Shown: positions 1 to 5,853 of the stretch, in pieces
Numbering within the stretch: the first letter of the stretch is position 1
How the letters are laid out: each line of letters begins with the position of its first letter
From: Spartobacteria bacterium
GTDB lineage: Bacteria > Verrucomicrobiota > Verrucomicrobiia > Chthoniobacterales > UBA10450
NCBI GenBank assembly: GCA_021324035.1
Contig: JAJPJU010000120.1
Location: 1-7,993 of the forward strand
DNA: 7,993 bases
Direction of reading: 5' to 3'
Position numbers and translations under genes: made by a program
Notes under the pieces: model-generated
Told to the model about the DNA's origin: nothing
Databases searched by the model: none
Seen by the model: only the letters and a program-made list of their open reading frames with translations

Positions 1-986
1 ACCTGCTCAGCTGGAAAATCGCGCCCGCTATCGCAGTCGGAAATACCGCGATCGCGAAACCAAGCGAGCTCACGCCGATGACGGCCTTCTTATTGTGTGA
101 AGCTTGCGTCGAAGCGGGATTGCCCGCCGGTGTTCTGAATATTGTTCACGGAACCGGATCCAACGTGGGCGCTGCGATCACGGCGCATCCGAAGATCACG
201 ACGATTTCGTTTACGGGCGGAACTGTGACCGGCAAGAAAGTTGCCGAAGCTTGCGCGCCATTATTCAAGAAAGTTTCGCTCGAGCTCGGCGGGAAAAACC
301 CGAACATTATTTTCGCGGACGCCGACCTCGACGCCGCCATTGCCGGGAGTGTGCGCTCATCGTTCGCCAACCAGGGACAGGTTTGCTTGTGTGGTTCGCG
401 TGTTTTTGTCGAGAAGCCGATCTACCAACAATTCGTCGATCGCTTCATTAAGAAAACATCACAATTGAAACAAGGCGATCCGCTAGACGAAAAAACTGAA
501 CAAGGCGCGATCGTCAACCAGGCGCAGCTCGATAAGATTAAATTCTACGTCGATCTGGCGCAGAAAGAAGGCGGCAAGATCGCGCTCGGTGGCAAAGCTC
601 CGGACTCAATTAGCGAACGCACCCGTGGCGGTTATTTCTTTTCCCCGACCGTCATCGTCGATCTTCCGGTCGCATGCCGGACAAATCGCGAAGAAATCTT
701 TGGTCCGGTCGTTACCATCACGCCGTTCGACACCGAAGACGAAGTCATTCGTTATGCCAATGACGTCGATTACGGACTGTCATCGAGCGTCTGGACCCAA
801 AATCTTTCGCGCGCCCATCGAGTCGCCGAACAAATTCACACCGGAACGGTTTGGGTAAACTGCTGGCTGGTCCGCGATCTCCGGGTTCCCTTCGGCGGCA
901 TGAAAGCGAGCGGTGTCGGCCGGGAAGGCGGAACCGAGGCATTACATTTCTTCACCGAGGCAAAGAATGTTTGTATCGCGAAATAG
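1..986 (+). CDS. Aldehyde dehydrogenase, ALDH8A1 / 2-hydroxymuconic semialdehyde dehydrogenase type (5' end outside window)
   Basis: NAD(P)-dependent oxidation of an aldehyde to a carboxylic acid, probably cytosolic. The reading frame is open from nt 3, where it reads LLSWKIAPAIAVGNT and then AKPSELTP, the usual ALDH cofactor-binding stretch. The gene therefore begins left of the window, and the ATG at 78 is internal. Visible catalytic parts are the general-base Glu in LELGGK (codon 282-284), the nucleophile Cys in FANQGQVCLCGSR (codon 384-386) and the cofactor-binding Glu in EEIFGPV (codon 693-695). The GQVCLC context and the ending WVNCWLVRDLRVPFGGMKASG resemble ALDH8A1 and XylG/DmpC-type enzymes, which act on 2-aminomuconic or 2-hydroxymuconic semialdehyde in kynurenine or catechol meta-cleavage breakdown. 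The substrate is inferred from likeness only, and no pathway partner is visible. The gene ends 12 bp before the convergent lipoprotein gene. Confidence 0.95.
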   Translation, partial: LLSWKIAPAIAVGNTAIAKPSELTPMTAFLLCEACVEAGLPAGVLNIVHGTGSNVGAAITAHPKITTISFTGGTVTGKKVAEACAPLFKKVSLELGGKNPNIIFADADLDAAIAGSVRSSFANQGQVCLCGSRVFVEKPIYQQFVDRFIKKTSQLKQGDPLDEKTEQGAIVNQAQLDKIKFYVDLAQKEGGKIALGGKAPDSISERTRGGYFFSPTVIVDLPVACRTNREEIFGPVVTITPFDTEDEVIRYANDVDYGLSSSVWTQNLSRAHRVAEQIHTGTVWVNCWLVRDLRVPFGGMKASGVGREGGTEALHFFTEAKNVCIAK

Positions 987-998
987 CTAGCGATTGGC

Positions 999-1406
999 TC
1001 ACCACCACATGCGGTGATAGCCCCAGGCGCCGTACCAACGGCCGCCGTACCGGTACTCCATTGCCGAGGCCATGTAATAATCCTGCGCAATCCGTTGCTG
1101 GACGCAGAGCTCTTTGTAGCGCTGATATTCGGCTTCGTGACCGACATAAACCAGTCCGGCCGACTCGTCTTTGAAGGCATAAATGGTCTTGTTACCCTTG
1201 CTGATCCGTTCGACGTGGTTCGCCGGCATCTCGGCATAGACATCCTTTTGCATCTTCGTTGTCGGCGTCATCGAGTGGAATCCAGCGGCCGATAACAGTG
1301 ATTTGGTGTTAGTCGCTTCCATTTCCGCACAGCTCGCGAAAAAGAAAACGGTCGCAACCGCGGCAAAGAGAATGCCGCCGATCGAAATGAATTTTTTCAG
1401 GTTCAT
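999..1406 (-). CDS. Small putative lipoprotein, function unknown
   Basis: A 135-residue protein of no family I recognise. I chose the ATG at 1406 because a GGAGG ribosome site lies 7 nt upstream and the product then starts MNLKKF, a proper n-region. The frame could extend to an ATG at 1439, but that adds 11 residues ahead of the signal and lacks the site. Residues 7-25 are hydrophobic and end in FFAS-C26, a lipobox with Phe instead of Leu at -3, so export and lipidation at Cys26 are likely. The middle holds charged segments (AYKDES-like, GHEAEYQRYKELC), and the C-terminus is rich in Tyr, Trp, Gly and Arg (YRYGGRWYGAWGYHRMWW). Aromatic-glycine tails of this type occur in surface or wall-associated proteins, but no function can be assigned. 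It is divergent from the gene at 1520 and may share its regulatory spacer. Confidence 0.8.
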   Translation of the reverse strand: MNLKKFISIGGILFAAVATVFFFASCAEMEATNTKSLLSAAGFHSMTPTTKMQKDVYAEMPANHVERISKGNKTIYAFKDESAGLVYVGHEAEYQRYKELCVQQRIAQDYYMASAMEYRYGGRWYGAWGYHRMWW

Positions 1407-1413
1407 GAATTTT

Positions 1414-1418
1414 CCTCC
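1414..1418 (-). promoter_or_regulatory. Shine-Dalgarno site setting the start of the small lipoprotein
   Basis: On the minus strand GGAGG is followed by 7 nt and then the ATG at 1406. It is the clearest ribosome site in the window and decides against the upstream ATG at 1439. Confidence 0.75.
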
Positions 1419-1453
1419 GGCATCACAATGGCCTAACAAGCCTGAGCCAGGCC

Positions 1454-1471
1454 ATAAGACTTAGGTCCCAT
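1454..1471 (+). repeat. Intergenic 18-nt dyad, copy 1 of 4 (ATNRGACTTTNGTCYNAT)
   Basis: Reads ATAAGACTTAGGTCCCAT on the plus strand. This is the most divergent copy: TTAG replaces TTTN, and two of the seven arm pairs are mismatched. Its downstream edge is 48 nt from the ATG at 1520, and 47 nt separate its other edge from the minus-strand ATG at 1406, so it sits almost midway between divergent genes. A GGCCT (1430-1434) / AGGCC (1449-1453) inverted repeat directly abuts its left side. Confidence 0.55.
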
Positions 1472-1497
1472 CGATTCACCGCTGCCACCAAGAGAGG

Positions 1498-1521
1498 ATA
1501 GGTATGTCATTCGACACCTAT
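1498..1521 (+). promoter_or_regulatory. Imperfect inverted repeat overlapping a start codon
   Basis: The arms are ATAGGT(at)GTC at 1498-1508 and GACACCTAT at 1513-1521. All nine right-arm bases are complementary to the left arm apart from a 2-nt bulge, and the spacer is ATTC. The right arm takes in the first two bases of the ATG at 1520, and the left arm directly follows the purine-rich AGAGAGG. As RNA this would hide the start codon; as DNA it could be an operator. Function is inferred only. Confidence 0.4.
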
Positions 1522-2158
1522 GAACGAAGGGACAGTAATACATCACGAGAAACCGAAGAAATGGTTGGAACCGGTGACCGCGCTGATCATGGCCCTGGCA
1601 ACGGTCGGCACAGCGTGGTGCTCTTATGAATCAGCGGCCTGGACGCGGCAAAGCAACCGGCGAATGAACGAGTTCAATTCATTCGAAAGACAAGCGGGCG
1701 TTCTCAATCTTCGAGGAATGCAGACTGCAACCATCCACGTCGCCATGTTTATGGAAGTACTGGCCGCGCAGCAGGCCGGAAATCAAAAGCTGGCCGACTT
1801 CTACGTCGAACGTTTCCCGCAAGACGTGCGAAAGGCTTACGATGCCTGGATTGCGCAGCACCCATTCGAAAATCCGAACGCTGATCCGCATCCATTTGTC
1901 CCGAATCTTTATCAGGTTCAGGGCACGGGCGAAGCCGCCGAATCCATGACCAATGCTGAAAAGAAAGTTCAGGAAGCGCGAAAGGCCGGCAACATCTCCG
2001 GCCAGTATTTGGCCAACACAGTTCTGTTTGCCGCCGTCCTCTTCTTTGCCAACGCCGCCGGCAAATTTGTCCAACGACGCGTCCGAGTGGTTTCGTTCCT
2101 TTTTGCAATCGCGGTTTTTGCCTTCGCAGTCACGCGAATCGTAATGCTTCCCCGTTGA
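1520..2158 (+). CDS. Inner-membrane protein of unknown function, three predicted helices
   Basis: A 212-residue protein. A hydrophobic helix at about residues 15-37 (EPVTALIMALATVGTAWCSYESAAW) is followed by a soluble region of about 120 residues rich in Gln, Ala and charged residues. Two further helices lie at about 163-183 and 188-209. The N-terminus is short and charged, so this is an anchored protein rather than a secreted one. The arrangement recalls DUF4337-like proteins, but I cannot confirm that family. The start is the ATG at 1520. The purine-rich AGAGAGG lies more than 20 nt upstream, better placed for an ATG at 1504 whose frame closes after about 45 codons, so ribosome loading at 1520 is not obvious. 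The 3' end converges on the antiporter gene with 10 bp between stop codons. Confidence 0.85.
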   Translation: MNEGTVIHHEKPKKWLEPVTALIMALATVGTAWCSYESAAWTRQSNRRMNEFNSFERQAGVLNLRGMQTATIHVAMFMEVLAAQQAGNQKLADFYVERFPQDVRKAYDAWIAQHPFENPNADPHPFVPNLYQVQGTGEAAESMTNAEKKVQEARKAGNISGQYLANTVLFAAVLFFANAAGKFVQRRVRVVSFLFAIAVFAFAVTRIVMLPR

Positions 2159-2170
2159 CGGATTTTTCTT
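2152..2170 (+). terminator. Weak terminator-like hairpin plus T-run between convergent genes
   Basis: CCGTTGACGG (2152-2161) can form a 4-bp stem that includes the stop codon of the membrane protein gene and is followed by ATTTTTCTT. The stem is short, so this is a marginal intrinsic terminator for plus-strand transcription. The run continues into the end of the antiporter gene. Confidence 0.3.
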
Positions 2171-3287
2171 AGCGAGCGGTCTGTCCGACAGCGGTTGCCG
2201 TATTCGGCGACGGCGGCAGCAAATAGAGCGTCGTCGCGAACATTAGATAAACGATCAGAACGAGAACGCCGACAAACCAGGCGGAACGACCCGAATTAGT
2301 GACCAGCGCGGCCGTCAAAGTAGAGAACAGAATCATCACAACCGCCCCGGGCCAGAAGCTCAGGTCCATTGGCGCTGGTCCGATGACGAAACTCAACAGA
2401 ACCAGAACCGGCGCGACGAACAGAGCGATCTGGGCTGCGCTACCCAGCGCAATGCCGACACTGAGATCGAGGTGATTTTTGCGAGCAGCCGAAAACGCGG
2501 CCGCCATTTCCGCGGCTGCACCGACCAAAGCCACCACAATGAATCCGACGAAGGCTGGCGTCATTCCAAACGCGACGGCAGCCTGCTGGACTGAACCGAC
2601 GAAAATCTCGCTGACCAGAGCGACGAAAATCGTGACTCCGGCAAGCGTGCCCAGGGCCAGTCCAATTGGCCAGGTTTCTTCAGTGTGCTCCGATTCTCCG
2701 GCAAATAATTCCCGATGTGTTTTAAGCGAAAAGAAAAGCCCCAGACCATAGGCAATCAGAAGCAAAATCGACAGCGCGATACTGAGATCCTGAGTAAAAC
2801 GCGCAGGGCGCGAGGATTCCTGCGCGCCCAGAAAAGATGGAATCAAAAGCGCGAGCGTCGCCAGAAAAAGCAGTCCAGCCTGAAGCCGGGCTCCGACTCG
2901 ATTGTATTCCTGCACGTGATACCGGAATCCTCCGAGCAGGAAGGACGCTCCGAGCATGAACAGCGTATTGGTGACGATTGCACCGGCGATGGAAGCCTTG
3001 ACCAGCATGTATTGTCCGGCTTGCAATGCGACAATGGCAATGACGAGCTCGGTGAGATTTCCGAGCGTGGCGTTGAGCAAACCGCCGACTGAGTCTCCGG
3101 TCTTGGCTGCGACTGATTCCGTAGCGTGACTTAGAAGCAGAGCCAGCGGCAGAATCGCGAGCACCGAAAGCACGAACAAGAAAGTGTGCGCGTCAGGCTT
3201 CAGCTTCTCCATCACCAGCACTATTGGAACAAATATGAGCAACCAAAGCAGACGATTGCGCCGGATTTCCTGAAGAAGCAGCTTCAC
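2169..3287 (-). CDS. cax: Calcium/cation:proton antiporter, CAX family of the CaCA superfamily
   Basis: An inner-membrane exchanger that would expel Ca2+ or a similar cation against protons. From the GTG at 3287 it is 372 residues, close to the usual 350-370 for bacterial CAX proteins, with about eleven hydrophobic helices. The first alpha-repeat is recognisable: ALLLSHATE (49-57), then GGLLNATLGNLTELVIAI (68-85) with the cation-binding Glu80. The second repeat reads VALVGAAAEMAAAF (252-265) followed by KNHLDLSVGIALGSAAQ. The family norm there is GNAAEH, so Asn is Ala257 and His is Met261 here, while Glu260 is kept. The acidic loop GESEHTEETW lies near residue 200. The frame stays open to an ATG at 3473, but that would overlap the divergent gene at 3397 and add 62 residues without family character. 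I see no good ribosome site before the GTG, so the start is uncertain. Confidence 0.88.
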   Translation of the reverse strand: MKLLLQEIRRNRLLWLLIFVPIVLVMEKLKPDAHTFLFVLSVLAILPLALLLSHATESVAAKTGDSVGGLLNATLGNLTELVIAIVALQAGQYMLVKASIAGAIVTNTLFMLGASFLLGGFRYHVQEYNRVGARLQAGLLFLATLALLIPSFLGAQESSRPARFTQDLSIALSILLLIAYGLGLFFSLKTHRELFAGESEHTEETWPIGLALGTLAGVTIFVALVSEIFVGSVQQAAVAFGMTPAFVGFIVVALVGAAAEMAAAFSAARKNHLDLSVGIALGSAAQIALFVAPVLVLLSFVIGPAPMDLSFWPGAVVMILFSTLTAALVTNSGRSAWFVGVLVLIVYLMFATTLYLLPPSPNTATAVGQTAR

Positions 3288-3327
3288 AATTGAGAAGCCA
3301 TTCTGCTCAAACCGACACGACCTGAGA

Positions 3328-3345
3328 ATAAGACCAAAGTCTAAT
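3328..3345 (-). repeat. Intergenic 18-nt dyad, copy 2 of 4
   Basis: On the minus strand it reads ATTAGACTTTGGTCTTAT. Six of seven arm pairs match; the fourth pair is A-T where copies 3 and 4 have G-C. It lies 40 nt from the antiporter GTG at 3287 and 51 nt from the divergent ATG at 3397. A separate perfect palindrome ATCGGCCGAT is at 3355-3364. Confidence 0.6.
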
Positions 3346-3396
3346 GGCTTGGGAATCGGCCGATCGGTTAAATGATAACTAACAGAATTAAGGTCT

Positions 3397-3729
3397 ATGC
3401 CATTCGAAAAATTCGACCTGGAGAATCTCAACAAGGAGCGGCGCAAGGCGATCGCTAAATCGATCCGCACCATTAACGCGGACGAGCTAAAAAAAACCGG
3501 CGAAGAAATCTTCCATTACGCGGACGATCCTTGGCGTGAGGCTTTCTTTGGATTCATCGACGAAAATCCGGGCGCGACCTTTCATCACGCGGTCACCAGC
3601 GACGGAGTGAATGTCATTTACTGCCGCGACAAAGATAAGGGGATGTGGTTTTTGCCCGGCAGCGGAATGGGACCGTTGCAAGAAAGAGGGCGAAAAGTGA
3701 TGAAGGAGATGATCGCGGGCGTTCATTAG
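3397..3729 (+). CDS. Conserved-looking hypothetical protein, 110 residues
   Basis: I do not recognise the family. The product is soluble and charged, with no signal peptide or membrane segment. Residues 1-40 are rich in Lys, Arg and Glu and probably helical (FEKFDLENLNKERRKAIAKS). The rest looks like a small mixed domain with DDPWREAFFGFIDENPGATFHHAV followed by IYCRDKDKGMWFLPGSGMGPLQERGRKVM. The paired Trp, His and Gly-rich motifs argue for a real folded protein. AAGG ends 3 nt before the ATG, a short spacing. The LOG-family gene follows 32 bp after the stop, so the two are probably cotranscribed. It is divergent from the antiporter gene. Confidence 0.75.
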   Translation: MPFEKFDLENLNKERRKAIAKSIRTINADELKKTGEEIFHYADDPWREAFFGFIDENPGATFHHAVTSDGVNVIYCRDKDKGMWFLPGSGMGPLQERGRKVMKEMIAGVH

Positions 3730-3761
3730 ACCTCGACTTCGCCCGCCATCCGGCATCGACA

Positions 3762-4511
3762 ATGAGCGATCCGACTAAACCTTTCGGGCAATCCGACATC
3801 GTCCGCTTGAATGATGAAGATGCGACGGTGGCACTCCTCGAGCGCGCGGTAACCGGGCTCTGGGATGTGGTGAACGAGCTAACGCGACTTCGCCGGACCA
3901 CGAGACAAAATTATCGAGTGACTATTTTCGGTTCGGCCCGGCTGCGGCCGGGCTCGTTTGCCTACGAAAGTGTGAAGAAGCTTGCCGCCGAGCTGACGAA
4001 GATGGGCTGCGATATTATCAGTGGAGGCGGCCCCGGAATCATGCAGGCAGCTAATGAAGGCGCCTACTCGGCGGACCCTGAAGCATTGCAGCGCTCGGTT
4101 GGAATTCGGGTGGAGCTTCCCTTCGAGCAGAAAGTGAATCCATTCGTGGGTCTAGCCTACGAGCACCGCACTTTCTTCTCGCGCTTGCACCATTTCATGA
4201 TCGCGTCGGACGCGTTCGTCGTTGTTCCAGGTGGAATCGGCACTCTACTGGAAATGTCGCTCGCCTGGCAGTTGCTCCAGGTGCGGAAACTCTATAACAC
4301 TCCACTGATCCTGGTCGGAAAGATGTGGACGGAGCTGGTCGACTGGGGCCGGCGCGAAATGTTGAAGAAAGATAACGAGCTCGCGAACGAACTTGTTTTC
4401 ACGATTCCACATTGTGTGAACACAATTGAGGAAACAGTTGCCTTAATTCGCGAAAATCGGGCGACGTGGCTCGCTGCTCAGGCAAGTCCTAGTCCGGATG
4501 GAACCGTGTGA
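3762..4511 (+). CDS. LOG-family protein (cytokinin-riboside-phosphate phosphoribohydrolase type, formerly 'lysine decarboxylase')
   Basis: The LOG family (TIGR00730/PF03641) cleaves the N-glycosidic bond of nucleoside 5'-monophosphates, releasing base and ribose 5-phosphate; in the cytosol. The 249-residue product shows a Rossmann start YRVTIFGSAR (51-60), the phosphate-binding SGGGPGIMQAAN (87-98) and the signature PGGIGTLLE (156-164) with Glu164. Arg141 sits nine residues before Asp150, the spacing of the catalytic Arg in LOG enzymes. The first 48 residues are an extra helical segment, which makes it longer than plant LOG (about 200). The old name lysine decarboxylase is misleading. Whether the substrate is a cytokinin precursor, AMP or another nucleotide cannot be told. 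I chose the ATG at 3762 because the earlier in-frame ATG at 3645 lies inside the upstream gene. The 3' end overlaps the convergent SYLF gene by 23 bp. Confidence 0.92.
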   Translation: MSDPTKPFGQSDIVRLNDEDATVALLERAVTGLWDVVNELTRLRRTTRQNYRVTIFGSARLRPGSFAYESVKKLAAELTKMGCDIISGGGPGIMQAANEGAYSADPEALQRSVGIRVELPFEQKVNPFVGLAYEHRTFFSRLHHFMIASDAFVVVPGGIGTLLEMSLAWQLLQVRKLYNTPLILVGKMWTELVDWGRREMLKKDNELANELVFTIPHCVNTIEETVALIRENRATWLAAQASPSPDGTV

Positions 4512-5040
4512 TTTTCGATCCCTGCAGACCCATTCCGGCCATTAATCCACGCTGATCAAACGTAAAAACGTAAACTCCTTTGCGGACCGAACTCGTGGTG
4601 AAACTGCGGGCCATGCCTTCGTCAACGATGACAACACTTGGGCCCGTCCCAAATTCCCATCCGTCACTCTTCTCAAGATAATTCAGGTCGCCGTCGTTCA
4701 TGAAGAACATGGCGTAACCAAATTTTTGCACGCCTGCCTGCAAGCCATAGGACGCTGCTGTTGTCCGATAGTATCCGATCGCTCGACCATGTGACAAAAG
4801 TGCGCCCTTTCCGTGTTGCGCGCCCAGAACAAAACCGGCTTTCACAATTTCCGGAAACACCAAAATTGCGACGGCTGACGATCGGAGATTGGCCGCGGCG
4901 TGATTATTCGCGCAAAGCTGGCTCAATGCGCGGCGCGATTTCTGGCTAAGTTCGGCCGCGGTCTGTGCGCCGACCGCTGCTGCAAACATGAGGGAAAGTG
5001 CTGCGGTAAAAAGAATAACCGACTTCGAATAATAAAGCAT
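4489..5040 (-). CDS. Exported SYLF / YSC84-domain protein
   Basis: SYLF (Ysc84, PF04366) domains bind phosphoinositide-type lipids in eukaryotes; the role of bacterial, exported forms is not established. The 183-residue product has a signal peptide: Lys6, hydrophobic 8-23, and a likely cut after VGA25 before Gln26. The domain fills the rest. Recognisable pieces are AVAILVFPEIVKAGFVLGAQHGKGAL (56-81), GYYRTTAASYGLQAG (89-103) and the closing FDQRGLMAGMGLQGSKITRF (161-180). There is no lipobox, so it is probably free in the periplasm. A GGAG lies about 15 nt before the ATG, farther than usual. Upstream are a perfect palindrome (5071-5080) and a 5-bp hairpin (5049-5063). The last 23 bp are antisense to the end of the LOG gene. 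Confidence 0.9.
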   Translation of the reverse strand: MLYYSKSVILFTAALSLMFAAAVGAQTAAELSQKSRRALSQLCANNHAAANLRSSAVAILVFPEIVKAGFVLGAQHGKGALLSHGRAIGYYRTTAASYGLQAGVQKFGYAMFFMNDGDLNYLEKSDGWEFGTGPSVVIVDEGMARSFTTSSVRKGVYVFTFDQRGLMAGMGLQGSKITRFHPD

Positions 5041-5048
5041 AGCAGTCG

Positions 5049-5063
5049 GCTAGTGCTCCTAGC
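5049..5063 (-). promoter_or_regulatory. 5-bp hairpin enclosing the ribosome site ahead of the SYLF gene
   Basis: GCTAG and CTAGC enclose a 5-nt loop, GAGCA on the minus strand, so the GGAG that could serve as ribosome site is split between stem and loop. It could modulate initiation at 5040. Short stems like this are common by chance. Confidence 0.25.
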
Positions 5064-5070
5064 TAAATTT

Positions 5071-5080
5071 CTTAATTAAG
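5071..5080. promoter_or_regulatory. Perfect palindrome CTTAATTAAG upstream of the SYLF gene
   Basis: A 10-bp perfect palindrome centred about 35 nt before the SYLF start at 5040. It could be a regulator site or just A+T-rich promoter sequence; the spacer also overlaps the region just past the end of the small basic ORF. Confidence 0.25.
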
Positions 5081-5085
5081 ATCGT

Positions 5086-5304
5086 CTAAGCGGGTGTGGT
5101 CTTTGGACGTCCGAGGAGCGTTACCAATCTCTTGCTCCGTGAATTTTTGCGACTTTTTCTAATTAAATTTAGCCGAGACGAGCGAGCTTTCGGTTTGCGG
5201 TAAACTAATGGCAGAATTATCGCGGGCGCACCAGCGACGACGGTGGCGCCAGCAATGAGCGCGATGAGTTTGATGTTCTTCATAATATGTGGAGTGCCTT
5301 TCAT
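5086..5304 (-). CDS. Possible small basic single-helix membrane protein
   Basis: A 72-residue frame I cannot place in any family. The ATG at 5304 is preceded by AAGGA (5308-5312) with 3 nt spacing; a second ATG at 5283 would give 65 residues, MKNIKLIALIAG. One hydrophobic helix (about residues 12-32, with GATVVAGAPAIILPLV) is followed by a tail of about 40 residues crowded with Arg, Lys and Ser, so the tail would lie on the cytoplasmic side. The longer frame to 5415 runs through the dyad at 5348-5365 and looks non-coding. Support comes from the ribosome site, the plausible topology and the dyad 43 nt upstream. Against it are the low-complexity tail and the absence of any recognisable family. 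If it is not a gene, 5041-5428 is a 388-bp spacer holding only the dyad, the palindrome and hairpins. Confidence 0.4.
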   Translation of the reverse strand: MKGTPHIMKNIKLIALIAGATVVAGAPAIILPLVYRKPKARSSRLNLIRKSRKNSRSKRLVTLLGRPKTTPA

Positions 5305-5347
5305 GGTTCCTTGACCCTGACAATTCCAGATTCGGCTGCATTCGCAT

Positions 5348-5365
5348 ATTGGACTAAAGTCCAAT
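5348..5365 (-). repeat. Intergenic 18-nt dyad, copy 3 of 4 (perfect arms)
   Basis: On the minus strand it reads ATTGGACTTTAGTCCAAT. All seven arm pairs match, and an eighth closes the loop to 2 nt. It lies 43 nt before the ATG at 5304. An imperfect CCGT...ACGG hairpin (5368-5383) sits 2 nt from its upstream edge. Confidence 0.65.
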
Positions 5366-5386
5366 GTCCGTTTTTTCTGACGGCCT

Positions 5387-5425
5387 GGCGCCTTAAGCGC
5401 CGGTTCGGGCAGCAATGATGTTGCC
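5387..5425 (-). terminator. Tandem hairpins just after the STAS-like gene
   Basis: The first hairpin, 5408-5425, pairs GGCAGCA with TGTTGCC (7 bp, one G-T wobble, loop ATGA) and begins 3 nt beyond the stop codon. The second, 5387-5401, pairs GGCGC with GCGCC around a 5-nt loop. They fit the 3' end of the hydrolase-STAS transcript, but no U-run follows on the minus strand, so they may stabilise the RNA end rather than act as an intrinsic terminator. Confidence 0.35.
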
Positions 5426-5428
5426 GCG

Positions 5429-5848
5429 CTAGCTTTGGATCATCAACGATTCAACGGGAACACCCAGCCATTCAGCAGCGGCTTCCGCTTTGTCGAAAAG
5501 TCTCGCGTGCAACGACGAGTGATCGGTTAGCAGCGCGTGCAATTTGAAGTAGTGGGTGAAGCCTGGGTCCTGGACCAGAAACGCGGATCTAATCTCAGAT
5601 CTTCCCCGACGAGAGATCCGCCGATAAAGCGCTACATGGAAGACATAGCGAAAGTTTAGATCGACAGCCTTCAGATCAGTAGTGTCGATGAAGCGAAGCT
5701 TATTTGCGTCCGACTTGGCTTCTTCATCTCTGATAAAAGCGATGATCTTATTAACTACTTTTTCGTTCAGAAGCCCGCTCGGCTTCCACAGCAGAAGTTC
5801 TGGGCTTGATGCAAGGTGAACGCCTTCGGGGAGCTTCATTGACGGCAT
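5429..5848 (-). CDS. STAS / SpoIIAA-like domain protein
   Basis: A 139-residue soluble protein without signal peptide, so cytosolic. It resembles the SpoIIAA-like (STAS-fold) family of small proteins. It opens with a strand-rich piece (ELLLWKPSGLLNEKVVNKIIAFIRDEE) and has a central LRFIDTTDLKAVDLNFRYVFHVALYRR. It ends FKLHALLTDHSSLHARLFDKAEAAAEWLGV, where the AAEWL helix is typical of that family. STAS domains usually act as binding or anti-anti-sigma switches through a conserved Ser/Thr; Thr56-Thr57 lie near that place, but I cannot say one is phosphorylated. Its ATG follows the hydrolase stop by 5 bp, so the two genes are very likely one transcript. A second ATG at 5839 would shorten it by three residues; neither has a clear ribosome site, as expected for translational coupling. 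Family placement is moderate. Confidence 0.75.
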   Translation of the reverse strand: MPSMKLPEGVHLASSPELLLWKPSGLLNEKVVNKIIAFIRDEEAKSDANKLRFIDTTDLKAVDLNFRYVFHVALYRRISRRGRSEIRSAFLVQDPGFTHYFKLHALLTDHSSLHARLFDKAEAAAEWLGVPVESLMIQS

Positions 5849-5853
5849 AGACG

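Noticed and set aside
739..750. GACGAAGTCATT, similar to the intergenic dyad
   Set aside because: It sits in the ALDH coding region, has a 3-nt instead of 4-nt centre and lacks the outer AT pairs.
975..994. ATCGC / GCGAT stem at the end of the ALDH gene as a terminator
   Set aside because: Ten-nt loop, 5-bp stem and no T-run on either strand.
836..1243. Minus-strand frame of 135 residues across the ALDH and lipoprotein genes
   Set aside because: It is antisense to a clear ALDH and out of frame with the lipoprotein; composition is that of a shadow frame.
3349..3377. TTGGGA with ATGATA 17 nt later as a promoter for the gene at 3397
   Set aside because: The -10 match is poor and nothing else supports it.
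3288..3473. 62-residue N-terminal extension of the antiporter frame to an ATG at 3473
   Set aside because: It would overlap the divergent gene at 3397 by 77 bp, run through dyad copy 2, and has no resemblance to the CAX family; the GTG at 3287 gives a normal family length.
3645..3761. Earlier ATG for the LOG-family gene
   Set aside because: It lies inside the preceding gene in another frame and yields a basic segment without family character.
5567..5577. GGTCCTGGACC inverted repeat
   Set aside because: Inside the STAS-like coding region, one-base centre, does not fit the dyad consensus.
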